The notes beneath the pieces are model-generated. The model worked only from the letters and a program-made list of their open reading frames with translations. It did no database searches and was not told where the DNA came from. Of a stretch of 64,000 nucleotides of DNA, positions 1 to 11,118 are shown one piece after another (the stretch's first letter is position 1; the number at the start of each line of letters is the position of its first letter). The DNA lies in contig JBAOKB010000024.1 in assembly GCA_037044905.1 (NCBI GenBank), positions 496,001 to 560,000 of the forward strand. Direction: 5' to 3'. The DNA comes from Hortaea werneckii (taxonomy: Eukaryota; Ascomycota; Dothideomycetes; Mycosphaerellales; Teratosphaeriaceae). The position numbers were made by a program, and so were the translations under genes.

Positions 1-1235
1 TGTCCTCGGCCTTTTAGCGGGAGGGTATTCTGTCGGCATCCCGAGACCATACGGACCGTGTGGCTGATGCTGCTGCGACTGCTGTGAATGCATGGGATGG
101 GGCCCAGCAGCCTCCGCCTGAGCAGCTGCAGCTTGGAGCTGGCTCATAGCATGGTAGTCATGTCCCTGCTCGCCCGGAGGAGGCATCTCCCGCCTATGCT
201 GCTGCGGGTTTTCGGCGGGGCCACCATGACCATCCGCAGTGCCTGCAGCACTTGGCCCCAGTTGGGACGCGGAGGAGGCGGAAAGATTGACATGCGAAGG
301 CGCCGGGGGAATGTCTGATTGCGTTTCCAGAAGGCGAGATTGAAGATTCAGAATGTACTCGCGCAGCTGATAGTTCTCGTTCTGTAGAGATCGGAAGTTC
401 TGCTCCATATTCTGGAAGTCTTTGACTTGCTCTTCGAGCTTCTTAATGTAACCTTCCTTCCGTTGTCGAAAGGCGCGCTGGAGACAGGTCAGTAAGAGGG
501 CATCGCGGAAGGGCAGTAATGGTCCAGTAATGAACGTACCTGCGCGGCTCGGTTCTGTGCTGCGCGCTTGCTTGTACTAAGTTCTCTCTTCCCCGCCTTG
601 CCGCTCTGGCCTGGGCTCAAATCCCCTTCATCGCCAGCAGGCTCGCCTGCGCTCATATGAGCGTAGGGCGCCTGATGCTGCTGATGATGAGCCACGTTTG
701 GATCTAGCTGCGCGTGAGGGTCATGAGGGCTGGCAGAATCGGAGTGCTGGTACGGATGATGAGGGTGATCGCCGGGCTGGGGTGGATTCGGATATGGTGA
801 AGGGTTACCCTGCTGCCCAGCACCAGACGCTGCAAGTAAATGTTCTCGAAGGCCTGCATTTGCAAAACAACAACGTCAGCCCAAAGCTTATTGTCATGGT
901 GGCATGCGTGTGCGCTCAAGCTTCGACATATAACCCGGATGTCTCCAGCATAGTAAGTCGGTGGTTGGAGAGAGAATACGGGGTTGTGAGCGAGGAAATG
1001 CTTGGATGATTACTCACTCAGTTCAAGGTTCTGGGGGTGATGCTCCTGCTGCAGCGGAGTCAGCAAAGAATGACCTGCGTAAGAGCGAGACTACATCGCA
1101 GATCTGGAGCGGCATGCTGATGCCGCTGGCGAGCGGATGCTCTTCGAGGTGTACTTGCATGACCTGGACTTAGGGTTGCGCCTGAGTGAGGAGCTAAGAG
1201 GGGGAAGTGCTTACCTGAGCAGGCGCGTGCTGCAT
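1..1235 (-). CDS. kapC: KapC-like bZIP transcription factor (partial, runs off the left edge)
   Basis: Nuclear basic leucine-zipper regulator of the fungal AP-1-like group. The basic region reads STSKRAAQNRAAQ then, after a 62-nt intron (478-539, GTACGT donor), RAFRQRKEGYIKKLEEQ, followed by a leucine zipper ending in ENYQLREYILNLQSRL; this tail is characteristic of Aspergillus KapC. The C-terminal part is Gln/His/Pro rich and is cut by the window start. Upstream exons inferred here: 540-853, 1018-1074, and a first exon 1215-1235 starting MQHAPAQ. The last two join in frame only if the donor at 1214 had one more G (GGGTAAG), so the 5' end is tentative. Pro/His/Gln-rich sequence flanks the basic region. 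Family assignment is firm; start and first intron are not. Confidence 0.8.
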
Positions 1236-2271
1236 CCCGGCGACACAGGTGCTGCGTAGGCCGAGCTAAACGCCAACGAGCCGTGTGCGGTACGAGGCTT
1301 CTTCTTCACGAGCGCGTGGACCCGCCGACTGGGCGTACTCGATGGCTTTATATCCTGTTCTGTCCGAACACGGGCTCTCCTCTCACGGCAGAGTGGGCTG
1401 TTCTGCTCCGTCACTATCCCTCGGGGGGCGCGTCTGGTCGTGAATGCGACGGTTTCCTGCGCACAATGCGATTAGCTGGGTACAGGCGTCGCAAGCACAC
1501 GGTAGGCTGTCATATGGAATCGCGACAGCCATTGTGGGCTCGCGCAAGCTCTATGGGCTTGATACAGGGCAGCACGTACGGACTTGGATGGTAGCAGTGA
1601 TGTCTCGCGATGCGTGCTGACTCAATCCTCAAGTAAGCAGCAGTCGATAAGTTGGAGATTGCGATGAAGCTCGGCCGCGGCAACTTCCGCTCTTCGCATT
1701 CACTCACGGACTGGGGTTGGAGCCGATGTCCCGAACACGGAGACATGACATTATTTACTTGGGTAGAGGACACAGCGAAACAACATGTGTTTCATCATTA
1801 TTAGTAGCTGTGCGATGGCTGCGATCAATGATAATGTAATCAATACACAAGACGCCCATCCTTTCCGCCTGCCGTTGCAGCCGTTCCAATACTCGGAAGC
1901 CGCCTATCACACTGCAAAGGATTCACGCTGGCTGATTACCAATCTTTCTCTATGCAACTATATTGAGTGATCCTGCAATTTATCGGTATAGATACTCATG
2001 TAGTCACACAGTCGGTGGCTTGTGTCTCAAGGTTCATTCCAAAGACCAAAGGCGGGTGACCCACGACATCTTTATTATGCCAGGCTGTTCCTGGTGGCGA
2101 CGATATGCCCGGGCATTTTTGCGTTCGCAACTTGTTGGTTAAGAACAGTTCCTCATCCTGGAAAAGTGGATTCCTATTGAACCTTTCAGTCAAAATTTGA
2201 TTATATTCAAGCAGATGCTGCTTGAAATTTACCCATGGGTTCCACTCTTTTGACGCTTCTGTCCTCGAACT
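1236..2271. other. Intergenic, head-to-head promoter region
   Basis: About 1 kb between the divergent kapC-like and rex2 genes. Open frames here have no recognisable composition or splice structure. It presumably carries both 5' UTRs and promoters; no specific site can be supported. Confidence 0.5.
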
Positions 2272-3105
2272 GTGAACTCCAATACCTGCACCCACGCAGT
2301 GAAAGACTCCTCAAGGCTGATGATACCACAAGTCATATCGAAAGCCCCATTTGCGAAACCCAGAGGCCTACCGATTCCTGTGCTCAAGGACATCTCCACC
2401 GGCATCTCGCGATCTAGCCAGCGAACGGTAGGTACAGCGTCTCGCCACCTTCTACGTCCATCTCTTCGCCCACGCATCAACCTCACAACTGCCTTCTTCC
2501 GCTACGCTTCCAAAATGCCCGAATCCCGATCCAATGCACCCCTGGTCTGGATCGACTGCGAGATGACCGGGCTGGACCTCTCCAAAGACACCATCATGTC
2601 CCTTGCCTGTTTCATCACGGACGCGCAGCTGAATCTCCTGGACGACACCGGCTACGAGTGTATCCTCCAACATAGCCAGGAACAATTAAACGCCATGGGC
2701 GAATGGTGCCAGAATCATCACGGCGCATCAGGTCTGACGCAAGCCTGTCTCAACTCCACCACGACCGCAGAAACAGCCGCCACCGAGCTTCTGGAGTACA
2801 TCCAGAAATTCATCCCGGACCGAAAGCAAGGCCTCCTCGCAGGCAACACAGTCCATGCCGACAAAGCCTTTCTAGTTCAGGAGCCCTGGAGGAAAGTGAT
2901 CCGCCATCTGCACCACCGGATTCTGGATGTGAGCGCTATCAAGGAGGCAGCCAGGAGATGGGCGCCGGAAGACGCATTAAAGAAAAGTCCGCAGAAGAAG
3001 GGCAAGCACGAGGCGAAAGCAGATATCCTCGAGAGCATCGAGGAGGCGAGGTACTATCGGAGAGTCTTCTTTCTAGGTGACAGGGAGGAGTCTGCGAACG
3101 CATAG
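2272..3105 (+). CDS. REX2: Oligoribonuclease Rex2 (DEDDh 3'-5' exonuclease), probably mitochondrial
   Basis: Degrades 2-5 nt RNA oligomers left by other nucleases. Motif ExoI is WIDCEMTGLD (catalytic D and E), ExoII is NTVHADKAFL, and the C-terminal part carries H-E-A-K-A-D-I-L-E-S, giving the DEDDh set. The helical SQEQLNAMGEWC and HHGASGL segments are typical of the Orn/Rex2 family. Single exon, intact. Three in-frame ATGs exist: 2272, 2320 and 2515. The stretch before 2515 is rich in Arg, Ser and hydrophobic residues and nearly free of acids (RHLLRPSLRPR), like a mitochondrial presequence; translation from 2515 would give a cytosolic form. Yeast Rex2 and human REXO2 are mitochondrial or dual localised, so both starts may be used (inference). 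Confidence 0.93.
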   Translation: MNSNTCTHAVKDSSRLMIPQVISKAPFAKPRGLPIPVLKDISTGISRSSQRTVGTASRHLLRPSLRPRINLTTAFFRYASKMPESRSNAPLVWIDCEMTGLDLSKDTIMSLACFITDAQLNLLDDTGYECILQHSQEQLNAMGEWCQNHHGASGLTQACLNSTTTAETAATELLEYIQKFIPDRKQGLLAGNTVHADKAFLVQEPWRKVIRHLHHRILDVSAIKEAARRWAPEDALKKSPQKKGKHEAKADILESIEEARYYRRVFFLGDREESANA

Positions 3106-3359
3106 AAGTATGCCGTATGCTGAAGGCGAATGATCTGTTGTTTCTTGTACTCTGATATAATTTCTGTGGAAGATTGAAGTAGTGTCTTCAAAACTTCAAA
3201 ATAGAACTTCAAAATATTAGATATAAGCTTGAATGTAGCGCCTTCAAAAAACTAAAGTCGTTGTTTGGAAAACCGAAGTCGTTTTAAGCTTAGAGATACA
3301 AGTGTCCACCTGTCCCACCTCTACCATATTTTACCGCATTTACCTACACAGGTACCAAA

Positions 3360-3596
3360 ATGACGAAGAAAGGGGTTGCAAAGTAAGAGCTCTCTTCAGA
3401 TCTATAGCTCTGATTTCACCAATGCCCTGTCTGTAGAGGAACAGCCGTCCGCCAAGGCGTACCAAGCTTGATCTCAACCAAAACGCTTTCGGTACAATGG
3501 ACCAACGTTTTCACGGAGTTTGCGAACCTCGAAAAGGGTATCGTGGAGTTTGCGAACATCAAGGAGAAGAGTAGAAAAGGAGACAGATATCCCTAA
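3360..3596 (+). CDS. Candidate small spliced gene, 60 aa, unknown function
   Basis: Proposed from splice signals. An ATG in good context (ACCAAAATGA) opens MTKKGVA, followed by a GTAAGA donor at 3383, a CTGAT branch-like site and a CTGTAG acceptor ending at 3436 (54 nt). Splicing removes an immediate TAA and opens 52 more codons to TAA at 3594. The product is basic and has an internal repeat of the type EFAN-L/I (DNA repeat GGAGTTTGCGAAC at about 3517 and 3547). I recognise no family; the start resembles ribosomal L37e only superficially. It may be a chance open frame in the 3' region of rex2. Confidence 0.33.
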
Positions 3597-3916
3597 AAGA
3601 TGAGAAAAATGCGCTAGAGCGCAGCGATCAGCATTTGGAGTGTGTCACATTTCCCGCTAGCTCGTAAACATCGATTATATCTGATTCCATGTAGTCACTG
3701 GCTTGATAACACAAAGTTGGCCTCGAGGACAGAGCAGCCGAGCGGATCGGCGTCAGCTCGATGTTTTCGCAGAGCAGGATACCCGTGCTCCTCATCATCG
3801 CGTGCCGCGCTCGAGTCTAAACCTGCCCGCGTTCAAGTTGTGGAACCTTTGGTGTGTATACAGGCTCATGCATATGTAATGGTATTTTCTCAAAGTGACC
3901 TACACAACCCTCCGAC
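3597..3916. other. Intergenic
   Basis: Downstream of the rex2 side and of the convergent NOL8-like gene. Pyrimidine-rich toward 3900. No feature is supported. Confidence 0.5.
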
Positions 3917-5456
3917 TCAACCTCCTATTCTCCCGCTGCCTCTTCGCTTTCCTCTCTCCCTTCTCCGTTTCTTCCACCCCCTATTCAAATCACCTCTGTT
4001 CTCGAAGAACCATTTCCGGAACTCGCTTTCCTCCCGGTCGGCACCCTGAGCAGCACCTTGAGGAGGGACCTGATGGAAATCCGAGGCATTCCCGACAGCG
4101 TTCCCAACATCAGCCATGGAGTCATCAACGCCATCCTCGTCGTGCTCATCTTCATCATCGTCGTGCGCGAAGGGAAAGCTGAACTTCCTGCCAAGAGCGG
4201 CGGTATCAGGCGTCGGTGCAGCAGAACGCGTACCTCGCCACTCCATATCCTGCTTCGTGTGAGGCGTCTGCGGCGGCAAAACAGCATCTCCCATCGGCTC
4301 GTCTTCGTCCTCTTCGACATCACCAGACTGGAAGAAGCTAAACGACGTGTCGATTGGCTGAGGCTTCGGTTTGCTCGCACTGTCGGGGGCAGCAGGCCTT
4401 TTAAAGAGCGCTTCGAGAGGGTGCACCTCTTTTGGTTGCAAGTCCTGAGCCTCAGTGCTAGCTGCGGCTCCTTTCGCGGGCGGCGGCGTCGCAGGTGAGG
4501 ATTGGCATCATCTTCGCTTTCGGAGACCACGCTGCTTTCGCTGAGTACGCTGGACTCGTCATCTGATGAAGACGACTCGTCTGAGGAGCTGGCGACATTA
4601 CTCGGAGACGACTCAGGAGCGGGCGCTTCCTGATGCGTTGGCTCATCATTCGCCGGTTTTGAAGTCTCGGCAGGCGAATCACGCTTTGCCTTCTTCGGTC
4701 GTTTAGAAACAGGCGCAGGCTCAATCACATTCCCTTCTTCGTCAACCCAACCTTTACCTTCTTCAAATTGAGCAGCATGATGTTTCTTGCTCGGTGCTCC
4801 TGCATTGATAGGCTTATGAGACTTCTTGAACTCTTCGACCACCGTGGCATTTTTACCCTTCTTCTCCTTCTTGTCCTTCGACTTCTTCTTCGACTTCTCC
4901 TCCACAGGCGTAAGGTTAGGTGGGATACTTGTCTTAAACCGCAGCTTCTTCCTTCCAATGACTCTGTGTTATCACCACCATCCTCGCCCTTCTTCGCCTT
5001 TTTCTTCGACTTCTTCTCTTTCTTGTCTTCCTTCCATCCTCGCTTAATCCGCCTACCCTCTTCCAATTGATGGCCCGAGATCACACCTTCCTCTCTCTTC
5101 TTCCGCTTCTCCTTCTTCGCTTTCTTCCTAGCCGCTCGCTCCTCCTCGTCTTCACTCTCCTCTGGCTGAACTTTTCGCTTCTTCTCGGGCTTCGCTTCTT
5201 CGATCTTGACTTTCGTCCCCTTCAAAACCGAGCCATTGAGCTTTTTCTTCAGCTTGTCCGCCTCCATGACTGGCAGCTCGACGTAGCCAAAGCCTCTTTC
5301 GGGGTATGTTTGGACTTCGTGGAAAGAAATGTTGGAAGCCTCCGGTCGTAGCGAAGGCGGGATAAAGCGGTCAAGAAGGTCGGGATTAAAAGGCGTGATA
5401 TGTAGGCGCTTACGGTCAGGCTTGGCACTTGCGCCTTTGTGACCCGTCGTACTCAT
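3917..5456 (-). CDS. NOL8-like nucleolar protein with N-terminal RRM-like domain (two frame breaks)
   Basis: Probable ribosome-biogenesis protein of the nucleolus. From ATG 5456 (another in-frame ATG at 5507) come KRLHITPFNPDLL and FGYVELPVMEADKLKKKLNG, an RRM-like fold; then Lys/Glu-rich charged tracts, an RRIKRGW motif, KKLRFKTSIPPN, a Ser/Asp/Glu acidic tract, and a C-terminal FRKWFFENRGDLNRGWKKRRR motif shared with NOL8-type proteins. The frame breaks twice: near 4954-4962 (TCATTGG, needs one T) and near 4494-4505 (AATCCTCACC, needs one C). Neither overlap can hold a GT-AG intron. With both bases restored the length is 513 codons without a stop. Family name is from memory of the motif layout and is moderately certain; the coding nature is clear. 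Confidence 0.75.
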
Positions 5457-5723
5457 ATTCCAGCTTTCCTGGAACGAGACAGATCTTTGGTACGCGACAG
5501 ATTGCATGCAATCTATCGTTCACCAGTTGCCCGCCATTGCGCTCAGAAACTTTGCGACAGGTTCAGCAGGTTGAAGTTCCACAAACCCTGCAGCGGTTCT
5601 TCGGCCCGGCGCCAGACGAGGGATCGGCAACCAGCGCGCCCACCCTCCATGCGCCAGCATCAAGTCTCACCTCAGCTGTTGACGTGAGGTGCCAACACTC
5701 AGCCTAGCAAAGCGAAAAGGACA

Positions 5724-6238
5724 ATGGCTCGTAGATCCGTATGGCAGTATGTACTGCTCTTCCTGACATTTCTCTCCGTCGCACTAGCAGCCTGTAAGTC
5801 TACCTGTAAGCTACTTCGCTTTCAAATGCAAGAGACTGACCACAACCAAAAGCCCCAACATCCTTCTGCAAATGCACTTGTTTCACCAATAGCACCATCA
5901 TCCCTCTCGACGACTCGCCAACGACCTCCGGAAAGCCAGCAAGCCACGACGCGGACACATCAAAATCGCATCACCAACGGACATGCAACGACTGCACGAA
6001 GCAGTTCTGCCTTGACTACCACCTGCCTATTTGCCAGGATGCCAAAGAGACCGATATCTTTACAACCTGCTTCCAGCGGGACAGTGCAAAGGATGAAACG
6101 GTCGTCTTCATATTCATCTTCGCGACTGGCGGACTGTTGATCTGGGCAGCCGTTCGACCTTGGGTACAGAAATGGAGGAATCAACGAGCCACGCGAGACA
6201 TGTACGCGCCAGTCGGAGCACAGGATAACAGTCAGTGA
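5724..6238 (+). CDS. Fungal type I membrane protein with conserved CKC/CNDC cysteine motifs
   Basis: Two exons: 5724-5793 and 5853-6238, with a 59-nt intron (GTAAGT donor, CTGAC branch site, AAAAG acceptor). Product 151 aa. Residues 5-23 form a signal peptide; the luminal part has FCKCTCF, CNDC and FCLDYHLPIC motifs; a single membrane helix follows (VVFIFIFATGGLLIWAAV), then a short basic cytosolic tail. The cysteine layout is one I associate with an uncharacterised family across Pezizomycotina; no biochemical role is known to me. It is divergent from the NOL8-like gene with about 270 bp between starts, so they may share a promoter. Confidence 0.8.
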
Positions 6239-6524
6239 TTTGGGCGAAATGGGCAACGGCGTTGAGTGTGGAAAAATGATAGTATGATACCCGAAGATGG
6301 GCAGGCTTGCACACTACTGAGGGAAAGACATTCAGTCACCGACCATCCCAGTTCTGGCGCTGATCTCCAGGGTGAGTATCTGCTATGTCGCAAGAGTGCT
6401 AGATTCGAGTTCTGGGCGAAAACATCGGACAGCAGTGGCCAGCACTAATGACGTCTGGATTTCGGCCGCGAAACCTCGTCAGCACCCATGTGAGCATCTG
6501 AAGGTGTTCAGACTCGTTGCCGTT

Positions 6525-8514
6525 TCACAGCAACAACATGAGCCCGCCATTTTCCGCCAAGCCAAGCACCGCCGCCATCACGTAGAAAGTACAGTCGCCT
6601 GCCGTAGTCTTCACACCTTCAGAACTGTGGTGTTGGCCACCAATGTTGGTCGTAGCGGCAGGCGAGAAGTCTTGCGGCCCGTTGTTGAACGGCTCAGTCT
6701 CCGTGGCGCTTGGGCGTATGATTTTGCTACTGATGCTCGTTTCACTGTTTACGAGCCCGGTCTCAAGGGTGGAACTCGCTTCTGTGGACAAGACCTCCGT
6801 GGAAGAAATTGTCAAGCCAGTAGCACTGAACGTTGAGATGTTCACGAAGATTTCAGTGTTGATGGAGGTGTTACTGATGTTCGGATGAGTGTAAATTGCG
6901 GGGACAACAGTCGAAGCGGCCGGATATAGAGGATTGGTGAGGGTGATGTTGTTGGTGATGGTTGTTGTCGAAGTAGACGTGCTCATGCGGGCGAGAATGC
7001 TGCTGCTCAATGCTTCACTAGCCGAGTTCACCTCAGCGGACGATGTTGGAGCGCCAGAAGTGCCTTGCGCGACGCTCTGGCTTGAATCTTCCTTTGGAGA
7101 TGTAAATGTGTCATAGACATAGACGATAGACTGAATCTCAGGGTCAGTATGCTATTCACGGTACGCAAATTCTGTGACTTACCTGCGAAGCAGTCACCGT
7201 CTCATGAACAGTTGTAACCACCGCATCACTGGAGTTGCCGAAAGCTGGGTTGTCGCGGCGACGATGATCCGAATCATCATTCGCGCTGGTGTTCCAAGCC
7301 GAAGACCAGCATCTGCCATACAGCACGCTGGGATTGCAATTTTCCGGGGAGCAGTGATCCTTGTCGTCGCCGCACGTATCTGCTACGTTCAGTGTCTGCC
7401 TTTTCTTGAGGCGCTACTCTACTTACTGTCTGGGCCGCAGCAGTAACCAAAATAGGAGCCATCACATGTCGTATCAGCTACGGTACCGCAGTGACCATCA
7501 AGGCTGATACGATAGTGGGAAGGAGTTGGGAAAGGACGAATCGAGGTCGTTGTATTGAACACTAAGCGCTCTCGGTCAGTCTCCGCTTCTTGGTCCAAAA
7601 TGAGAACCGGCTGAACGACCACGAAGGTCTCCCGACCCTGATTCCTAGAAGTCGAACTCGAAAGTATCGGTGCGGCCTCTCTGTTGTCGTCGAGCCCAAA
7701 GGTTTTCTGAGAAGGCCGTTCATTCGACGGCTCACTGGAGGGAGTCTGCGTGGTGCTCAAGACAACTTCATTCACTTGTGTGAGATAGCCGCCTTGGCAA
7801 GCAGTCCAACTTGGCGGAAAAGTGCAGCATCCATCGTCACCGCACGTCGGCTCTGTTACTGTCGAAACAGTGGCATAGGTCTCGATAGGCTGATCGTGAA
7901 GACTGCTGCTGGTCATAAAGGTTGCAGAGCCACCCTTTTCTAGAGCATCACTCTGAGCGACAGGGAGACGCTGAGACGTGCTACTCAGGTATTCGATGGG
8001 CGCCGGCTGAGTCCGAATATGGTCAGGACTCTTCACGGGCGATGTCGAAGTCGTTGTTGGGAACATGACGACTTCACCCGTTCCTTTTGAAACGGACCCG
8101 GCAACGTGGTTTGAAGGTGATGGACAAATACCAGCGGCCAGCTCCAGGCATCTGATTTTCTCTCCAGACTCCAAACAGCAATAGCCTGAACGCGTCAGCC
8201 GGAGGCAGTTACTTCGAGACGGTTTTGGACTTACCAGGTCCGCAATCGCAAAGGAGCTTGTCTCCGCCCCGTCGAAGCATGACTTCCCCGCTTGTCGCCG
8301 CCAGTTTTTTTGCCGTTGTTGACAGTCTTACAGCCTTCGCCGGCTCGGAAACCGTGGAACCGGAGATTGGAACCGGTCGTGTGGAAGCAATCAAATACAT
8401 ACCTGAATGAGAGACCGGGATAGCAAGCGAGTAGACACTGTCGTCGTCGCCTTCAGCAAAGGTAATGCTGAGCACGGCGAGCAGAGCCGTAACGGCGACG
8501 GCAAAGATGCGCAT
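6525..8514 (-). CDS. GPI-anchored surface protein with hevein-type chitin-binding domain (CBM18)
   Basis: Four exons: 8235-8514, 7427-8185, 7183-7382 and 6525-7130; introns of about 50 nt or less each have a GTAAGT-type donor. Product 614 aa. An N-terminal signal peptide (MRIFAVAVTALLAVLSITFA) leads into Cys-rich segments. Around residues 325-375, spanning the exon 2/3 junction, the spacing of C-G, TCDGSYFGYCCG, TCGDDKDHC and YGRCW matches a chitin-recognition domain. The rest is Ser/Thr rich, and the extreme C-terminus is a small-residue site followed by a hydrophobic tail, as for a GPI signal. Likely a cell-wall protein that binds chitin; a role in masking wall chitin is only a possibility. 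Exon 3 starts at a TAGCAG tandem acceptor (7383/7380). Confidence 0.75.
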
Positions 8515-8994
8515 CGTAAAGGATGCACAGGGAAACAGTCGTTTGTTGGAATGTCGAGTCGTTTGATGGGCTGTGGTAAATGAGTGACGAAGATGATGAT
8601 GGGTATTCTTGAGAAATGAAGCGAATGTATTGTACACGCGCAGTCGTGTTATTGACGCGCTGCTTGTCAATTGAAGCCTCGCCAATTTGGCGCGCGTAAG
8701 CTAGTGACGCCTGTTCAGGTGCGGAAGGAACGACTGGGTCGCCCTTGCCACGTGCGAGCAGATGAAGGCGAGTGCCCCGAGGTAATCATGCATCTCCTGA
8801 AGAATGTCCCTTTACTTGCGCAGCGGTATCACCCTTGGGCTGTGGTGACTAGTCTCTTCTTCTTCTTTGAGATTTAATCTTGGGGGTACCATGTTTGGCG
8901 CTACGAAGCTTAATGCCATGCGACTTCTGGCAAGACATGCTCAATTCTCCCATTTGCGGTCCAAACAACTTTCAAGTCTCAACACAGCATTGCT
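8515..8994. other. Intergenic
   Basis: Promoter side of the chitin-binding surface protein gene and 3' side of the DUF2458 gene, both on the minus strand. No site is supported. Confidence 0.5.
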
Positions 8995-9839
8995 CTAGTC
9001 CTTATACATGTCCTCTAGATGGCTCACCATCTTCCTTCTCAGCGTTAGTAATTCGGAATCCGTGATCAATTTGCTCCACTTGGGATGATCCTCCGGCAAT
9101 TGCTCTTTGCCCACATCCCATCCATCAGGGACTACAAGGTTTTGGCTTGTACCGAAGAAAGGTACGCCCAGCGCCTTCAGCTCCGCAGTCATTGCATCTT
9201 CCATGGACATTTGAGCAGTGTACAGCTTGCGATCGTATTCAGCCAGCTCGGCTTGATCGTCCGCCTCTGAACGATCGTTACCCGGTGCTGGCTGAGAGAC
9301 GCTTCCTAGGGATTGCAGAATCGATGCTGCTTTGGCGGAAGAACTTTTGCGGTTGGCTTGGGTTTGTTTCAAGTTCTGGCGTGAAGCGTACCACTGCATC
9401 TCATGTTTGCGCTGATCGGCCATCATCTGAATGGAATGTCAATGGATCCCAACAGGACGAAGTCAGCAGATTACGTGCCTACCTTCTTGATACTGGCGGC
9501 GAAATTAGCATTCTGTTGAGCAATCTTTGTGACGCATCGCAAGCCTTCCGGCCATGTTGTGATGCTTGCCGGATCTATCATTGGTCTTGGCGAAGCGGTG
9601 GCAGTTCGACTCTGAGGCCGCAAGAGCCTAGGGTCGTGGGATTTCTGGTTTGGCAGTGGCAGAGTTGGTGGAGGTGTTGGTGTATTTTCACTGGAATTGT
9701 GGCTATAGATTGGGCCATTTCCGCCCACTTGGTCCGACCCTTGGGACGGCACTCCGGCTGGAGAAGCAGTCGGGTTAGTATACTGTGCAAGCGTGGCCAG
9801 GATAGTTTGCAGATCTGGCTGGCCGTTTGAGGCGTCCAT
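8995..9839 (-). CDS. DUF2458-type fungal protein
   Basis: Exons 9483-9839 and 8995-9426 separated by a 56-nt intron (GTAGGC donor, CTGAC branch, TTCAG acceptor); 262 aa. Residues 1-90 are Pro/Ser/Thr-rich and probably disordered. The middle has ITTWPEGLRCVTKIA followed by a helical region with KHEMQWYASRQ. The C-terminal half is charged, with a conserved-looking ELKALGVPFF and WSKLITDSEL segment. This layout fits the uncharacterised Pfam family DUF2458. It lacks signal peptide and membrane segment; function unknown. Confidence 0.72.
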
Positions 9840-10199
9840 TTTCAATGATCTATTGCTGCAATCAAACAAGAGAATGATGATTTAAAATGGTAGCGCAGAA
9901 CCAATTAGAGGCGTAATCGTTGCAGAGTGAAAAATCTTTAGCAACGAAGGAACATGTGAGGCAGAAGGCCTTTTAACATTGAAGATTGCATTTCTGGCTG
10001 GATGATGAAGTCGGCGAAGTGCGGGCTGCAGCGGGCATCGGGAGAGAGAATGCATGGCCCGTGCACTATACCCTGCATCATCCATCATCAAAAGTTCCTG
10101 ACAGACCATGCTGCGTTCTTACATTACGCTACAATCGGAAAACCATTCGACGGATCAAGCCACTGCATCACAGATAAAACAAGGACACTCATACGAGCC
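9840..10199. other. Intergenic, head-to-head promoter region
   Basis: Shared 5' region of the divergent DUF2458 gene and the mitochondrial membrane protein gene. No individual element is supported. Confidence 0.5.
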
Positions 10200-11023
10200 A
10201 TGGCACGCTCTCCTTCCGATGCCACCCGCTTCACGGCAACCGGCCCCTATGCCTCCAGCTCACCTTCATTTGGCTCGAACAACCCAGGCCAATTCAGCCA
10301 GATAGACTTCGGCTCAGCACCGGCAGGCGAGACACCGCAACAGAAAATCGCGAGACTTCGAGCCGCAGCCGCAGCGGCAAAGCGCGGCAAGGAATCCAAC
10401 TTCGACTCAGTAGTGCGAGTGGGGAGAGTATGGGCGGACCGAGCCCACAGATTTACGGCTGTTGGCCTCATCGGGTTGACAGTCGTCAGTGGAGCGGTGG
10501 CGACGGCAGGAATCACAGACATGCTCTGCACAACCGGAGAAGAAGGAACGAGTGGTTGGCCGAGCAGCAGGTGAAGAGCGCAAAGGAGCTCGCGGAGGCG
10601 AAGATGGCGCTTAGCTCAGGCTCTGCTACGGAAGACCAGATATTGCTCATCAACCGGGAACGAGCCGCAGATGCCGCAGCTGAGGCGAGGAAGAACCAGC
10701 CGGGAGTTTTCAAGCGAACGACGAATTGGCTCTTCAGTGGGTTATCGCAGGAGGAGCAGAAAGGCGGAAGACTTGGTGCGACGGCAGCGGCGAACGGTCC
10801 TGGGTCATCAATGCAGCATGTTAAGGAGGAGGTACACGGTCAGCAGCACGACAGAAGCACACTAGAGCGCGCAGAGCAACAGCTAGAGTCGAAGAGGAGA
10901 CAAGGCGAGCGGTTGGAAGAAGTGGTGAACCCAGCGGGTGGACCTCTGGATAGGCAAGCACAGCAGACTTTGGATGCTGTATCCGATACAAGCAAAGGCT
11001 GGTTCAGCTGGCTGCGAAGATAG
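10200..11023 (+). CDS. Probable mitochondrial inner-membrane protein (fungal family, one frame break)
   Basis: Start ATG 10200. Residues 1-45 are Ser/Pro-rich; KIARLRAAAAAAKRG is an Arg/Ala-rich helix; one membrane segment lies at about residues 84-106 (AVGLIGLTVVSGAVATAG) and is followed by a basic RRRRNEWLAEQQ motif, then a long Ala/Glu helical region ending FSWLRR. The frame breaks at 10534-10535 (ACAACCGG, one C short); restoring it gives 274 codons without a stop and joins DM to RRRRNEW. The arrangement resembles a fungal family often labelled as cytochrome oxidase assembly-like; I cannot confirm that role. The convergent gene begins 95 bp downstream. Confidence 0.7.
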
Positions 11024-11118
11024 CCCCTTCATCTTCTTGTACAGTGTATTATACCCTTCCCACATCTTCTGCGAAAACCCACTTCTCACATTGCACTTCC
11101 AGCCATGGAAATGATTCG

